From: Ahaetulla prasina | Lineage: Eukaryota > Chordata > Lepidosauria > Squamata > Colubridae | NCBI RefSeq assembly: GCF_028640845.1 | Contig: NC_080539.1 | Span: 196,635,698 to 196,699,697, forward strand | DNA length: 64,000 nt | Direction of reading: 5' to 3' | Part shown: positions 37,886 through 49,900 of the stretch, piece after piece | Position numbering within the stretch: position 1 is the first letter of the stretch | Layout of the letters: every line of letters starts with the position of its first letter | Program-made: the position numbers and the translations under genes | Notes under the pieces: model-generated | Seen by the model: only the letters and a program-made list of their open reading frames with translations | Databases searched by the model: none | What the model was told of the DNA's origin: nothing

Positions 37886-38118
37886 TTTCAAATTTTGTCT
37901 CCAAAGAATGCAGACAGGGAAGGAAAAGGAAAAGGAAGATAACAGGAAAGAAGCAAGATGGTTGGGTTTAGTTATAGCAGTCATGGTGCAAATGTTGGAA
38001 GATTAGGGATAAATAGTCTTGGTGTAAATCTATATGGTTGCAAAGAGTCAACAACAACTTAATGCACATAATCAATCATCAATCAAGATAGGAGTTGTGA
38101 ATTCACAAGAAAAGCATT

Positions 38119-38533
38119 TACAGGTAGTCCTCAACATATGTTGATAATTGAGCTTAGAATTATGGTCATAAGTCATTGTGGTCATTAAGCATGTGGCCAT
38201 GTGATTCCACTGGATTTTATGATGTTTTTTGTGATGGTAGTTTATCAAACATTGCAGTTGTTATGCATATGCAGTGATTGTTAATCAAATGCATTTTATC
38301 CAGTGGGCATTTTTTTGCTGGAAGCCAGCAGAAATATATTGAAATTTACAATTATGCGACCGCAGGATACTGCAAATTGCCGTAACAAAGAGCTGGTTGC
38401 CAAATGCCCAAAAAGTGATCATGTGACCAGCTGACATTTGTCAGAATGTCAAAATTGGTTTGTCCCTTTGGAGGGGCTTTGGTAACTTCAAACAGTCACT
38501 AAGCAACCAGCTGTTAAGCGAGGACTACCTGTA
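38119..38533. mobile_element. MITE with TACAGGTAGTCCTC termini, copy 2
   Basis: Left end TACAGGTAGTCCTCAAC and right end GAGGACTACCTGTA are inverted repeats with 14 exact terminal bases, bounded by TA on each side, as for mariner-type insertions. It is about 415 bp with no coding capacity. It is the same family as 22356-22608. Confidence 0.82.
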
Positions 38534-40069
38534 TTGAGTTTTTACTTATCTGGTTCCTAAGTTCATAGAGTTGAAAACAAAAAGTTGATAATTGTGCCTA
38601 TTATCCTGAATTTCTTGCTTAATACAGCAGTTGGAGTTAGTATACAAGGGAAGATATGTTAAGCACCCAAAATTACTTCTGCTTCTATGAATTAGTTAGT
38701 AAATATAATCTCACTCTGATCAATAGAATCTTGTGGGAGATAGAAATATTTTACTGATGATGCAAATATTGAAATGTATAAGTCTGAATTAAAAACATCT
38801 CATTTAGCAGGCATAAATGCAGGCCAGAGACTGCAATTGTGACTGGAAAAAAGTAGTAATATTAATAATAACATTTTTAATATTGAATAATAACAATGAT
38901 AGTCAAATTTAGGCTTAGCTCTTACTAACTTTGCTATCTGAATTATCTAGTTTGATTGACTAATCTCGATATTATAGTGAAACTTGTAACAGTGGCATTA
39001 TATATTGCCCAATATTTCCATCTTTTTATTGAATTCCTACTCCTAGGTAGAAAACTTAAAATATTATTTAATACAATTTGATTCAATTCAATTCCCTACC
39101 AGTTTTCTTAAAAATTTGAATTTAAGTATTTATTTCAAACTACAGATAAATAGTTGTGAGATAAAGCCAATTTCAAACTGGAGAAATTATTAAATGTATC
39201 ACTACCACATGGAAAATGAGCATAATGAGGAAAGATGAGGTTAAAAGAGCAGGCTTTTTTCCAATTAAAAAAATGGAAATGTATTTCTTAACAAGGTAAC
39301 AAAACAATTCTTTGTTTCAGAATTGTGAAAGTATTGAAACAAAACAAATACCTGCTGAGTCTCAATCTGATCAATGAATCATGTTCCCTCAGGCACTTAT
39401 GTACATGTTTTATTGGGGTTCCCTCCCCTGCAGCAATTCTAATTTAAGATGTTCTGTCTATCGTTGCCATGGGCAACCCAAGAACACAAAGCAAGGTAAG
39501 CTCTACTAATAAAGCAGTTTTTACAGCATTTCAACCCTTTCTTACAAATAAAAGTTAAAAATTAAACCTTTTAAATATAGGATCTGGAAGAGGTCAGGTT
39601 ATGACTGCCTATAATAAAAAAGAAATCAATATGGCAGCATATCTGAAGAAACTGGCAAACTAAACAAACAATTCATCCAAATCCACTTGGACCTGAATGA
39701 AGAGAACATAAAGTACAATGTTTATTCTGCTTGCCCTTTATCATTCAGAGAGATTACACTGCTTGAATCCTCACAGTTTGACATCAGGTGAGATACTAAT
39801 ATTTGCTGGCCAGGGTACAATTAAACAGCATGTCAAATCCAAGCCATTAACCTGATCATAAATTTACTTGTACATGGACCTTTTACAAAGTCCTGAATAG
39901 TGAGGTGGTGTCCCAGTTCTCAGACTCTATTCAAAGTGCCTAAGATTGAACTTTAATTCAAGGAGCAGAGAAGAATGAGAGACATCGCAACAATTGTTCC
40001 TGTGATAATCACATTTTAACTGAACAGTAACTTTACTTGGGCTTTCTCAACTGTCCAGAAGTTAACCCA
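38534..40069. other. Unassigned stretch
   Basis: AT-rich; nothing recognised. Confidence 0.4.
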
Positions 40070-40790
40070 TGCACAGCTGGAGATGGTCAAAACTGCAAGG
40101 TGTGTGAACAGACAGAAGCCAGGACTTGAGGTCTAGCTGGCTGCAGCCACCTAATGCAGAGACTCAGACAAGATGGAGATGGAGAGACCCGAGTCTGGAA
40201 TATGTGGAGGGGTGCTGAGAGCTTGAATGACTAACTCATCTCTTCAACTCTCACCTCACAGCAAGACCTTCAGACCAGTCTTCCGCTTTCCACAGAAATG
40301 TACCTTTTTCTAATAAAGTGGTTTACTAATCCACTTTATTATCTCATTTGGTCAGATGTTGAAATGTTATTGACCAATGACACCAGAAGCCGCACTTTAC
40401 AATCAGTGGGAAGGGGGTCAAAGGGGAAAAGAACACATATGTCTCCCAGGTCAAAAAGGCCTTTCTGCAACCTTCAAAGGCCCTGCCAAGTGTGGCACAG
40501 CTTTCAGTAACAAGTTGGAAATAATTATGTTTCAAGTAAAAGAAGCTGACCTCAAGTTCTGGGTGCCACACTCTAAGAAGGAATTAGAAAACAGACTGTG
40601 TGACTATGGACTACTCTCAAGCAAAACAGGAGAAAGGCCCATCAGGTTTTGAGAAATGGCTAACTCCAAGGCAAAGTGGACCACAAAGTGGACCACAAAG
40701 CCCAGAGTGAGTTTGACAACGGTTCCAGTCACCAATGCAGGCAAAGTAGCAGCATGGTGAAGCCTGCTACAGCTTTGATGGGGCAAGCAT
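40070..40790 (+). other. Possible LTR-type element remnant with SAP-like frame
   Basis: An AATAAA signal (about 40312) in a less AT-rich block is followed by a 91-codon frame (40377-40652). That frame includes FWVPHSKKELENRLCDYGLL, whose spacing resembles a SAP-type DNA-binding helix pair. Translation continues with a stop into KWTTKPRVSLTTVPV; a 15-bp unit is repeated at about 40671-40700. No PBS, paired LTR or catalytic domain is seen, so this is only a hint. Confidence 0.22.
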
Positions 40791-42092
40791 GCTTCAGGTT
40801 TGCATAAGCAGTGCAGAGGACAAACTCTTAAGTAAATTCCGAGAGATGGTTACTTTTATGGCCCTATGTCAAAACCATCTGCATAAGAATTTTATTTATT
40901 ATATATTATTCAGACAGTGTTTATTTATTACTGACCATAATTCATGAGGATGGTCATTGTTCAAGATTCCTTGCATTAGATATTACTAGCTTCTAACATT
41001 GCTACTATCTACTATCTACCTAAATTGGCAATTCCCTTCCATATATAAATTCTGCAATAGGGTTCTCCATCTGTTTCCAAATTTGTATGAAGCTATGAAT
41101 GTGGAATGAGAGCTACCTGTTCCCAAGAATATAAATAAAATCTATGGAATGAAGGTACACAATAAGGAACATCTGAATGCTTTTTCTTTTAATTGGCCAA
41201 GCCTAGATTACTTCTTGATAATACAAGGTTTAGGCAGTGGGTTAGGGTTAGGTTCATTCAATCTAAGGCACTCTTACAGGAATGAAACTACACTAATGTA
41301 ATCTCACTGAGATTATTATTAAACTCCCTATGACGGAAGGTATTTGAGACAAAAATGGAAGGTTCTTAGGACCTGTCTACAGTTCTGTATACTAATTCAA
41401 ATCCATGTAAATATTTTAAGTGTAAAACCACTGAAAGGCTGGTTCAACTTTCCTTATTGGACAGGAATGTGTGTGTGTGTGCTTTAAGTGCAGATAATGT
41501 TCAAAATTTATAATCAGAAAATACTCTGGCATAGGGATTGATAATAAGGATAATAGGTAGTCAATAATGTAAGAAGGCGAAGATCATACCCATAGATTAT
41601 TGCATAACAATGTTTATTATTGTTCATTTTCCCCTTTTCTGAACAATCCCCTTGAATTCTAAATGTTTCATATACTTTGTCAATATAGAATGTGTTTATG
41701 CTCCTTGGAATATCTGTGAAAATCCAGTATGACAATGTGACCTTAGGATTGCTCTGTTTCGGAGGAAAGAGAAAGAACTGATTGTTCAGATGCTGCTTCC
41801 TACCCACAACAGCTTTATGGTGGCAGTGAGATTTTCTGCAAAATGTGGAAGCAGAAAATGACAATAGAGCAGAATTATGGATGCATTTGCTGTGAAAATC
41901 TTTTAATCAGTGCAAGGAAATTGATATGCAAATATCCAAAAGTGATTAGTAGTTAAGAAAAATACATACAAAAGATTTTCGCTAAAAACAATATTAAAAA
42001 CAGAATAGTAAAATGGTTGCTCAGGCTACACAAATACAACAAAAGAGAAAAGAAATTAAAATTAGTAATCTGGGTAGTATAAACTTTAACAT
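40791..42092. other. Unassigned stretch
   Basis: Nothing recognised; a short (GT)n run is at about 41469. Confidence 0.4.
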
Positions 42093-42100
42093 ATATACTA

Positions 42101-42279
42101 CAGTGGTGGGTTGCTCCCGATTTGGTCTGGTTCTATAGAACTGGTAGTAAAACTAGTGGAAGGCTCCGCCCATCCGCCACAATGTCATCATGCACAGAAG
42201 TGCACGCGCACGAGCAAAGCGAGTGCACATGCACGCTCCCATTGCAAACCGGTAGTAAAGGTAAGTAGAACCCACCCCT
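42101..42279 (+). mobile_element. hAT-like MITE (CAGTGGTGGGTT family), copy 2
   Basis: Starts CAGTGGTGGGTTGCTCCC and ends AACCCACCCC. Flanks ATATACTA (42093-42100) and TTATACTA (42280-42287) are an 8-bp duplication with one change. The interior AGGCTCCGCCCATCCGCCAC matches the 30000-30173 copy. Confidence 0.8.
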
Positions 42280-42287
42280 TTATACTA

Positions 42288-42947
42288 CTTTATACTACTA
42301 AAATTTATACTACTAAAATTCTCACTGACAGAACCTTTAACTCACAAAATGGTGCATCATAAGGCAATAATTTTTGAACAAAGATACCTCAAATTGGTCA
42401 ACTTACAGAATGTGTCCAAAATCCAAGATCCATGACTCCCAATGGAATGAAATTTGGACTGCTTCAGTGGTACTGGCTACTGCTTGGTAGGTGTGTGGGC
42501 ATGCAATATTCCTTTTCAAAGTTCTGTGATAGTTTCTCAGACAGTCTCGCAAGACCTTTCTCTCTCCCCCATTTAGCAGGAGCCATTTATCTGCTGCAAG
42601 GGGAAGGAGAGGGGAGGGGAAAAGGAGAGGAGAGGAGGGGAGAAAATTTCTGATGCATCCTGCTAGGTTCCCTTGAGGAAGCTGGCAGTAAATCAGAAGT
42701 CGCTCCTGCTCTCACTGTTTTTGTCTGCCTTTGGACATTCGGTTTCTTTGTTTAGGTAAGACATTGTTTCTGAAATGATGACCCAACATGCACTGTTTAT
42801 GTAGTGGAAATATAAAATACAAAGAAATGTTGATTAATAAAATTATCCAAAAGGCTATAAATTTATTACAGACCCCTATGAAACCTGAGAAAAATATAGT
42901 ACTTGCTAGAAATCTGGTCCTGTTTAATAAGCCTTATTTTATATTTT
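42288..42947. other. Unassigned stretch
   Basis: Contains a purine-rich (GGGGAGAGGA)-like run near 42596-42650; nothing else. Confidence 0.4.
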
Positions 42948-43010
42948 ATCCCTATTTAACTAAATAATGGATACATAATGGATCCCTATTTAACTAAATA
43001 ATGGATACAT
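42948..43010. repeat. 29-bp tandem duplication at LINE 5' junction
   Basis: 42948-42976 is repeated exactly at 42982-43010, immediately before the truncated 5' end of the LINE at 43011. Confidence 0.88.
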
Positions 43011-44553
43011 CTTCACCCATATTTTCAATAAATCACTAGAGATGTGTTATGTTCCTCCTTGCTTCAAACGCTCTACCATCATCCCAGTGCCGAAGAAGCC
43101 CACCATCAAGGAACTGAATGACTACAGACCAGTTGTTTTAACATCTGTAGTCATGAAAACCTTTGAAAGGCTAGTGCTTTCCTACTTGAAAACCATCACG
43201 GATCCGCTGTTAGACCCCTTGCAATTTGCATACCGAGCAAATAGATCAACAGATGATGCTGTTAATATGGCTCTGCACTACATCCTACAACATCTTGAGT
43301 CTCCAAAGACCTATGCAAGGGTCCTTTTTGTAGACTTTAGTTCAGCATTCAATACCATCATTCCAGACATTCTTCTAACTAAGCTAAACCAGCTACAGGT
43401 ACCGGAACAGACTTGTAAGTGGATCACAAGCTTCCTAACAAACAGGAAGCAGCAGGTGAAGCTAAGCAAGATCACATCAAATACCTGTACAATTAGCACA
43501 GGGGCCCCCAAGGCTGTGTGCTCTCCCCACTTCTCTTCTCTCTGTATACCAATGACTGCATCTCCAATGATCCATCTGTTAAGCTACTGAAGTTCGCAGA
43601 TGACACAACAGTGATTGGTCTCATTCGAGACAATGACGAATCCACATATAGACGAGAGGTCGAACGACTAGCCTTGTGGTGCAACCAAAACAATCTGGAA
43701 CTGAACACACTCAAAACCGTAGAAATGGTGGTAGACTTTAGGAAAACCCTTCCATACTTCCACCTCTCACAATACTAGACAACACAGTATCAACAGTAGA
43801 AACCTTCAAATTTCTGGGTTCTATCATATCGCAAGATCTCAAATGGACAGCTAACATCAAAACATCATTAAAAAGGACAACAAAGAATGTTCTTTCTGCG
43901 CCAACTCAGTAAGCTCAAACTGCCCAAGGAGCTGCTGATCCAAGTTCTACAGAGGAATTATTGAGTCTGTCATTTGCACCTCTATAACTGTCTGGTTCGG
44001 TTCTGCAACCCAACAAGAAAAACACAGACTTCAGAGGATAATTAGAACTGCAGAAAAAATAATTGCTACCAACCTGCCTTCCATTGAGGACCTGTATACT
44101 GCACGAATCAAGAAGAGGCCATGAAAATATTTGCAGATCCCTCGCATCCTGGACATAAACTGTTTCAACTCCTACCCTCAAACGACGCTATAGAGCACTG
44201 CACACCAGAACAACTAGACACAAGAACAGTTTTTTCCCGAAGGCCATCACTCTGCTAAACAAATAATTCCCTCAACACTGTCAGACTATTTACTGAATCT
44301 GCACTACTATTAATCGTTTCATAGTTCCCATCACCAATCTCTTTCCACTTATGACTGTATGACTATAACTTGTTGCTGGCAATCCTTATGATTTATATTG
44401 ATATATTGACCATCAATTGTGTTGTAAATGTTATACCTTGATGAACGTATCTTTTCTTTTATGTACACTGAGAGCATATGCACCAAGACAAATTCCTTGT
44501 GTGTCCAATCACACTTGGCCAATAAAAATTCTATTCTATTCTATTCTATTCAT
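43011..44553 (+). mobile_element. CR1-group (L3/Rex1-like) LINE, copy 3
   Basis: A 5'-truncated copy with the best-kept RT of this family: 43042-43590 encodes [51 protein letters not shown] (catalytic Asp) and [12 protein letters not shown] frameshift near 43530 leads to 43518-43778 with an intact FADDTTVIG box. Further frameshifts lie near 43860 and 44120. The 3' end is CACTTGGCCAATAAAA followed by (ATTCT)n (44526-44552). It is inactive. Confidence 0.87.
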
Positions 44554-45814
44554 ATTCATTTTAAGGAATTTTACCTCACAGTTTAAGAAATTGAGCATCC
44601 ATATAAGTAACTATATACCCACAAATAAATGTAAGCACAAATGTCTGTGTGTCTTTATGTATATGTATTTTATGTATATGTATTTTATTTATGTATTTAT
44701 GTATATGTAAAATACATGCTATTGATGCTATTGAAGAAAAACTGGTAAAAGTGCTGAGCAAGGTAGAAAGAAAAAGTTGAAACAAAATTGAAGGCCTCAA
44801 GAATATATCATTCAACATGGAGAGTATTGCTTTTCATTTTACCGTGATGTATTCATCTATTTTATACAGACCTTGTGTCAAGAATCTAATTGGCCAAAGA
44901 TGCAAATACTACATAGAATACTTATTATTTAAATAATATATTATTAACATAATACAAATATTTCAGCTACTATTAAGGAGACACTGATTTGAAAACCCTA
45001 TTTCTTTTTCTAGAAAAACAGGAGTAGACCATAGCAATGTGGACCTGTAGATAAGCTTGATGGATTTAAATAAAGAATTTAATTTTAGAATTAAGTTTTC
45101 TTAATTCTGTCTGGTTTTCCTACATGTCACTTATTATGGCTAACTATTATGGATTAATGCCAGCCTGGGAAAACAACCAGCAGGATCAACATAAACTGAT
45201 GTTCATTGCTGTATATACCTGGGAAGCAGCTAAATATGGCCACAGTGCAGCAGGAGAAACAACGTTCTTTGCTTGCTGCTTCTTTCCCAGATTTTTCTTC
45301 CTTTCTTAAAAAAGGCAGTCAGAATCAAGTCTCTTGATCAAAATATAATGGACTGGTATGGAATTTCAGCCCATTTGATGTCTTAAAACTGGTGAGTAGC
45401 TGGAAAATTTGGCCTCCACCTATCTTACCACTGCTTCATGTTAGAAATTTGTTTGAATTGTAAATGGCAGGTGATTTGCTACAAGAATGCTGAAACGATG
45501 ATTGTTCCCTTCTCCTTCTTTAGCCTCAGCCGTAAATTTTTGCTTTCCATTTTCTGCTATGCATTTTAGATTATAAACCAAGTACTGGAACAGACTGCCA
45601 AAATTGTCAGCCAACCTGAGTGTCTTTCTTAAGAAAATGAAATAAATGAGTAAATGAAGATTACTACTAGTAGTATGGTAATAGTAGTAAATACTCTCTT
45701 GTTCAATGTTGCTGGTAGTTGCAATGTAACAAATAGCTATTGTTTCTTTTATAATCTTATAATTAGAAACTGAGCAATCAAATCAAATTAATATTTCTTT
45801 CTTGCAGAATAGTT
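44554..45814. other. Unassigned stretch with TATG-rich tract
   Basis: A degenerate TTTATGTATATGTA tract spans about 44652-44708. No gene or repeat family is recognised elsewhere; 45590-45640 may be a scrap of LINE. Confidence 0.4.
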
Positions 45815-46340
45815 TACAGGTGTGGCTAGAAAGATTTTTGAACAATTTCATCTGTGCACTAGTTGTGCCCTTTCCTAGGGGCCTTCAGATAATCACTGAT
45901 GACCTAGTAACCTTATCGCTTGCCTACTGCAATGCACTCACATGGAGTTTCCCCTTAAGACCACTTGGAAATTTTAATTGGTACAAAATGCAGTGGCACA
46001 GGCAGGGACAGGCATGGCTCAGTACACCCATGTAATACCTCTGCTTCATGGGCTGCACAGTTTGCTTCTGGGTGTGATTCAAGGTACTGGTTGTTACTTA
46101 CAGAGCTCTAACAGCATAGAGGGACCATGAGGTTACTTGAGGGACCACCTATCTTGCATAATTTGATTTTGCTGGGTTGGTGCACCTTGTGTTCTTTTGG
46201 TTAAATGTCATCTATCAGGACTCTGAAAGCAGGCCTTCTCTGTAGTATCACCTATCCTCTGGAGTGAGGTTTTCAAATCCTTTGATGTTGCTGAGTAGAG
46301 CAGTGAAGACCTGGCTTTTCACCCAGGCCTTTGAATAGGA
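45815..46340 (+). mobile_element. Old L2-type LINE fragment
   Basis: Decayed match to the C-terminal RT domain of the L2 copies: CTTGCCTACTGCAATGCACTCACATGG corresponds to the LDYCNALYMGLP region, GTACAAAATGCAGTGGCA to LVQNAAARV, and CTCTGGAGTGAGGTT to the WNELP region. Many indels indicate an old insertion. Confidence 0.68.
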
Positions 46341-46375
46341 AAAGACCCCTTCAATTCATTCTGGTCTGTCATACT

Positions 46376-46985
46376 TACCATCCTTCATTTTTATTTTTAT
46401 TGATTTTATTGTAATTTGCATGATTGTTGTGACCCACCCAGAGTTGTTGGGTTTGGATGGCACAGAAGTTTAATATGTTATTGTTATGGTTGGTTGCCCA
46501 CCCAGCTAGATGTTTAGACTGGATTTGGCATTTGTATTCATCTATCAAATCCTTTTGATAGAGTAGGGATAGGCAGATGTTTTTGTTTGATGCTGTTATA
46601 TGTATCATTGCAGGATGTAAGCTGTTCCCCATAAAGCTGCCTTTTGCAATTGGCTGGGCATTTTTATCAAGGCCGATGGTATTCAAATGATGTTACAAAT
46701 GTTTTGAGATTGCACCCAAGGTAGCTATTACTATTGGTATTATCTCTGCTTTCTTTTGCCACATTGTTCTATTTGCAGGTCTTTGCATTTTGTGGTTTTC
46801 TTCAGTACTTTTCCTCTTCTATTCTGTACTGCAAAATTCACTATCCAGACTTTTTTTGCCTTTCTCGTCAACAATTCTAAGTCTGGGATGCTATGTAGCA
46901 GATTCTTGTCTTTTTGAATTCCCAGAGCACTTTCATTTTCTAATATTTTGTCTATTTTGACAAAAAGGCTTAGTTAAAAAAATCC
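46376..46985 (-). mobile_element. R4/R2-group LINE 3' end, minus strand
   Basis: On the minus strand, decayed reading near 46960-46800 gives KIDKILENES, IPDLELL and KKVWIVNFAVQ, the restriction-like endonuclease region seen at 56590-56760. Downstream, CAGCTTTATGGGGAACAGC-TTACATCCTGCAATGAT and CAAATCCAGTCTAAACATCTAGC match 56998-57130 of the plus-strand copy. The end near 46376 is A-rich. It is dead. Confidence 0.7.
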
Positions 46986-49900
46986 TCTTGGGTTCATTGA
47001 ATCTTATTACCAAATAGAAAGGACAAGGTTGAAACCTAAATATGTAGTCTTATGTCACTTTTAGAATTTTCTTTCTCCAAATTTCTTAGCTTCCAGTATG
47101 GAGAAGGAAAAAACCATTTAAGGATACAAGATATGTATTATACCAATTTTTATGTTAACTACTTAATGCAGTCCAAGTGGTTTACAATATTAAAACGCTA
47201 AGCAAACGCAAAGTATCTTCCTTAATTACTCTCATTTACTAAAGACTTTCTATCCAAAGGCTTTATAAAAAAAGAACTGTTTATTCAGTTCTTCTTAAAT
47301 GTAAAAAAGAGGAAGGTCATTCTAACCTTGAGGGGACTCATATCTATTTAGTACAGCTTGAAAAATATGATGTCTTTCAGGGACAGACCACAATGCATTC
47401 CTAAAACAAATTTGTGCCTGAAGCCAGTGCTAGGTAACTATCACATTCCTGGCAAGCATTAAGAAAACCTAGGCTACATTCCAATGGACAGATGGTTGGC
47501 TAGAGGTCTTTTCTCAAAGCCCAAATAGCTCATCTATAGACATGATTATTTTGATCTAGTCCATCAAGATGAGAAGAAAATGAAGCAAAGCTGATAAATG
47601 TTTCAGAAACCACAGACTATTCTTTCAAACACAGCATTAACCACCTTATATTGTTCTTGACTACATTCAAACTACATAATAAGTAACCCATAATTAAGGG
47701 ATGGAGTAGACACATAGTATGTGCTGCAAATTTCTAAACTGGTTACTTAAATGACAACATGTCAGCAAACAAGATATTTTAGATATCAGAATGTTAAATG
47801 CTGACATTTGCTTTTAATTCTCAGAATTTAAGGAGGTCTTGGAGAAATGTCAAAAAGCATACTGATATTTATCCTGAATTCTTCCTTGGGTAGAATCTTT
47901 CATGTATCATCCAGAATTTAATCATGATACCTTTTTTTCCTAATGGGACCACATATATCTGCCCATTCTTTTTTCCATTTTTTCCCTGAACACACTTGCC
48001 ACATAGATCTCTTTTCGAGAAGAACAACCAGCCTAGTATTTTTCACATGCTTTGGATTATATTTTCTACAATCTACTTCCTATATCTCATACTGTAGGAT
48101 ACTGATAGGGAACCATCATCCTCTGGGCACTGTTCTTATTTAGGATACTTACATAATGCAATAGTAACCATAAGCTTTGATTTTTTTCAAGCAGAAATTC
48201 ATATTGAAGAAAAAAATACCCTGGGGTAATAGATTTAATGAAAAACAAATAATACTTTTAATAAATATACAAAAATTTTAAAAAATAATTTGAAACTTCC
48301 ATGTTTGAACATTTGAAACTTCCAGTCCTTTTTATAGGTGAGGACTATGTAGAGAGAGTTTCATTTCATTTGCTAATTCAAATACATTGCCATTTACTCC
48401 TCTTAAATTCCAAGTTCCAATCTTGAATATGTTATGATCATTATCACATGGGGCGATAAATACTATGTTGACCTTGACCACCAATTGTTTGATCTATTGA
48501 TGCTTTCATATGATATTTTAGTAAGAAAGGAAAAATACAATTTACATTGCCAGTCTTAATCGTTCTAACACCACATGCATCATTTCCTATTAGCAGTGAA
48601 AACACTACCCGTCAATATAGATACATGTTGTTCCATACATCACAAATACAATCAAAGCCCAGTTATGCTTCAAGGAAGCACACTCTGATTATTCCATGCA
48701 AACTAGGATGTCTAATCAAAGGATTACCGCGCAAGTCAAAATATTGTTGTCCATATCCCACAAACTGAAAGGCATATGCTATTGGAGTATCTTCTTTCAT
48801 TTAAAAAAGTTTTGTACCCAGGGTAGAAAGGTAATAATGGGAAAACACAGTCACAATGAAATCTCTGTGCCTTAAAGTAGCTGAATTCATTTAAATATAT
48901 TTTCTTATAAGCTTCTAATGCTTTCTGGGTTTGATTCATCACATTTTTAAACAGGTTCATTTTAGCTTCTTCGTTGCTATAATGGTTTTTCTTACAATGT
49001 ATTGTTCAATGTGGCATCTGAGACTTAAGCATTACATGAACATCAATTCTGATGTATTTAATTCTTCAAGCAGGTCCTGTCCCCTTTTTATAATCCTCTC
49101 AAACGTTCCTCTTTGAAAATTAAAATAAGCAGGTGACCTGGTGTAAAATTAAATTTCTACAGATATGTATTCAATCCAATGTGAACTCAAATTGTTGAGA
49201 TAAGCATTATCGTTCAGATGAATGCAAGAGTTTGACCTATAAGACAATGCCTTGAAGTATTTTAAGGTGCTTTTTGGCTTTATAAAATATTTTAAAAAAT
49301 CCTGCCTAGATGGAATATTCATTGTGCAATTAGGATAAATGTATTTTGAAAACCATTTCAAATAGGTTTCTCTCACTCCTATAATCTTTCGAGTAAAGTT
49401 TCTTGCTTCAAAAGGGCATGAAGCACCACACTCAGCTCTTCATACTTTAAGAAGGTGGTTAAGTGCAATGAAGTTCTTTATCATTGTACATTGATAGCAT
49501 CATCCTTACAAGCTATCAATTTCACCACATGGGTGTAGTATATGGTTGATAGTGATAGTTTCAGATTTTCAACTGAATGCTTCTCGTTTAGTTTATATCT
49601 ATAATACCTTCAATTCCCATTAAAGAATTGAGATTATTCAGAGGTTGATAGCTTTAATAATATTTCCATTGTTAAACTTTTTAGGATTTTAGGACTCTCT
49701 TTACTTTTCTTATGTGTTTCTTGGTTACACTGGCTTTGACTTCCACATATCTAATGTTATTTGCTTGCAGGATGCTCAGATATTCGTTACTATTTTCTAT
49801 TGCAAGGCTTCTCAATTTGCTTCTATCTGGCACTTCAATTCCAAAACCTGACTGGTTTTCCTTTGTTTACAACAAATAATGCACACTTACTTAACTGAAA

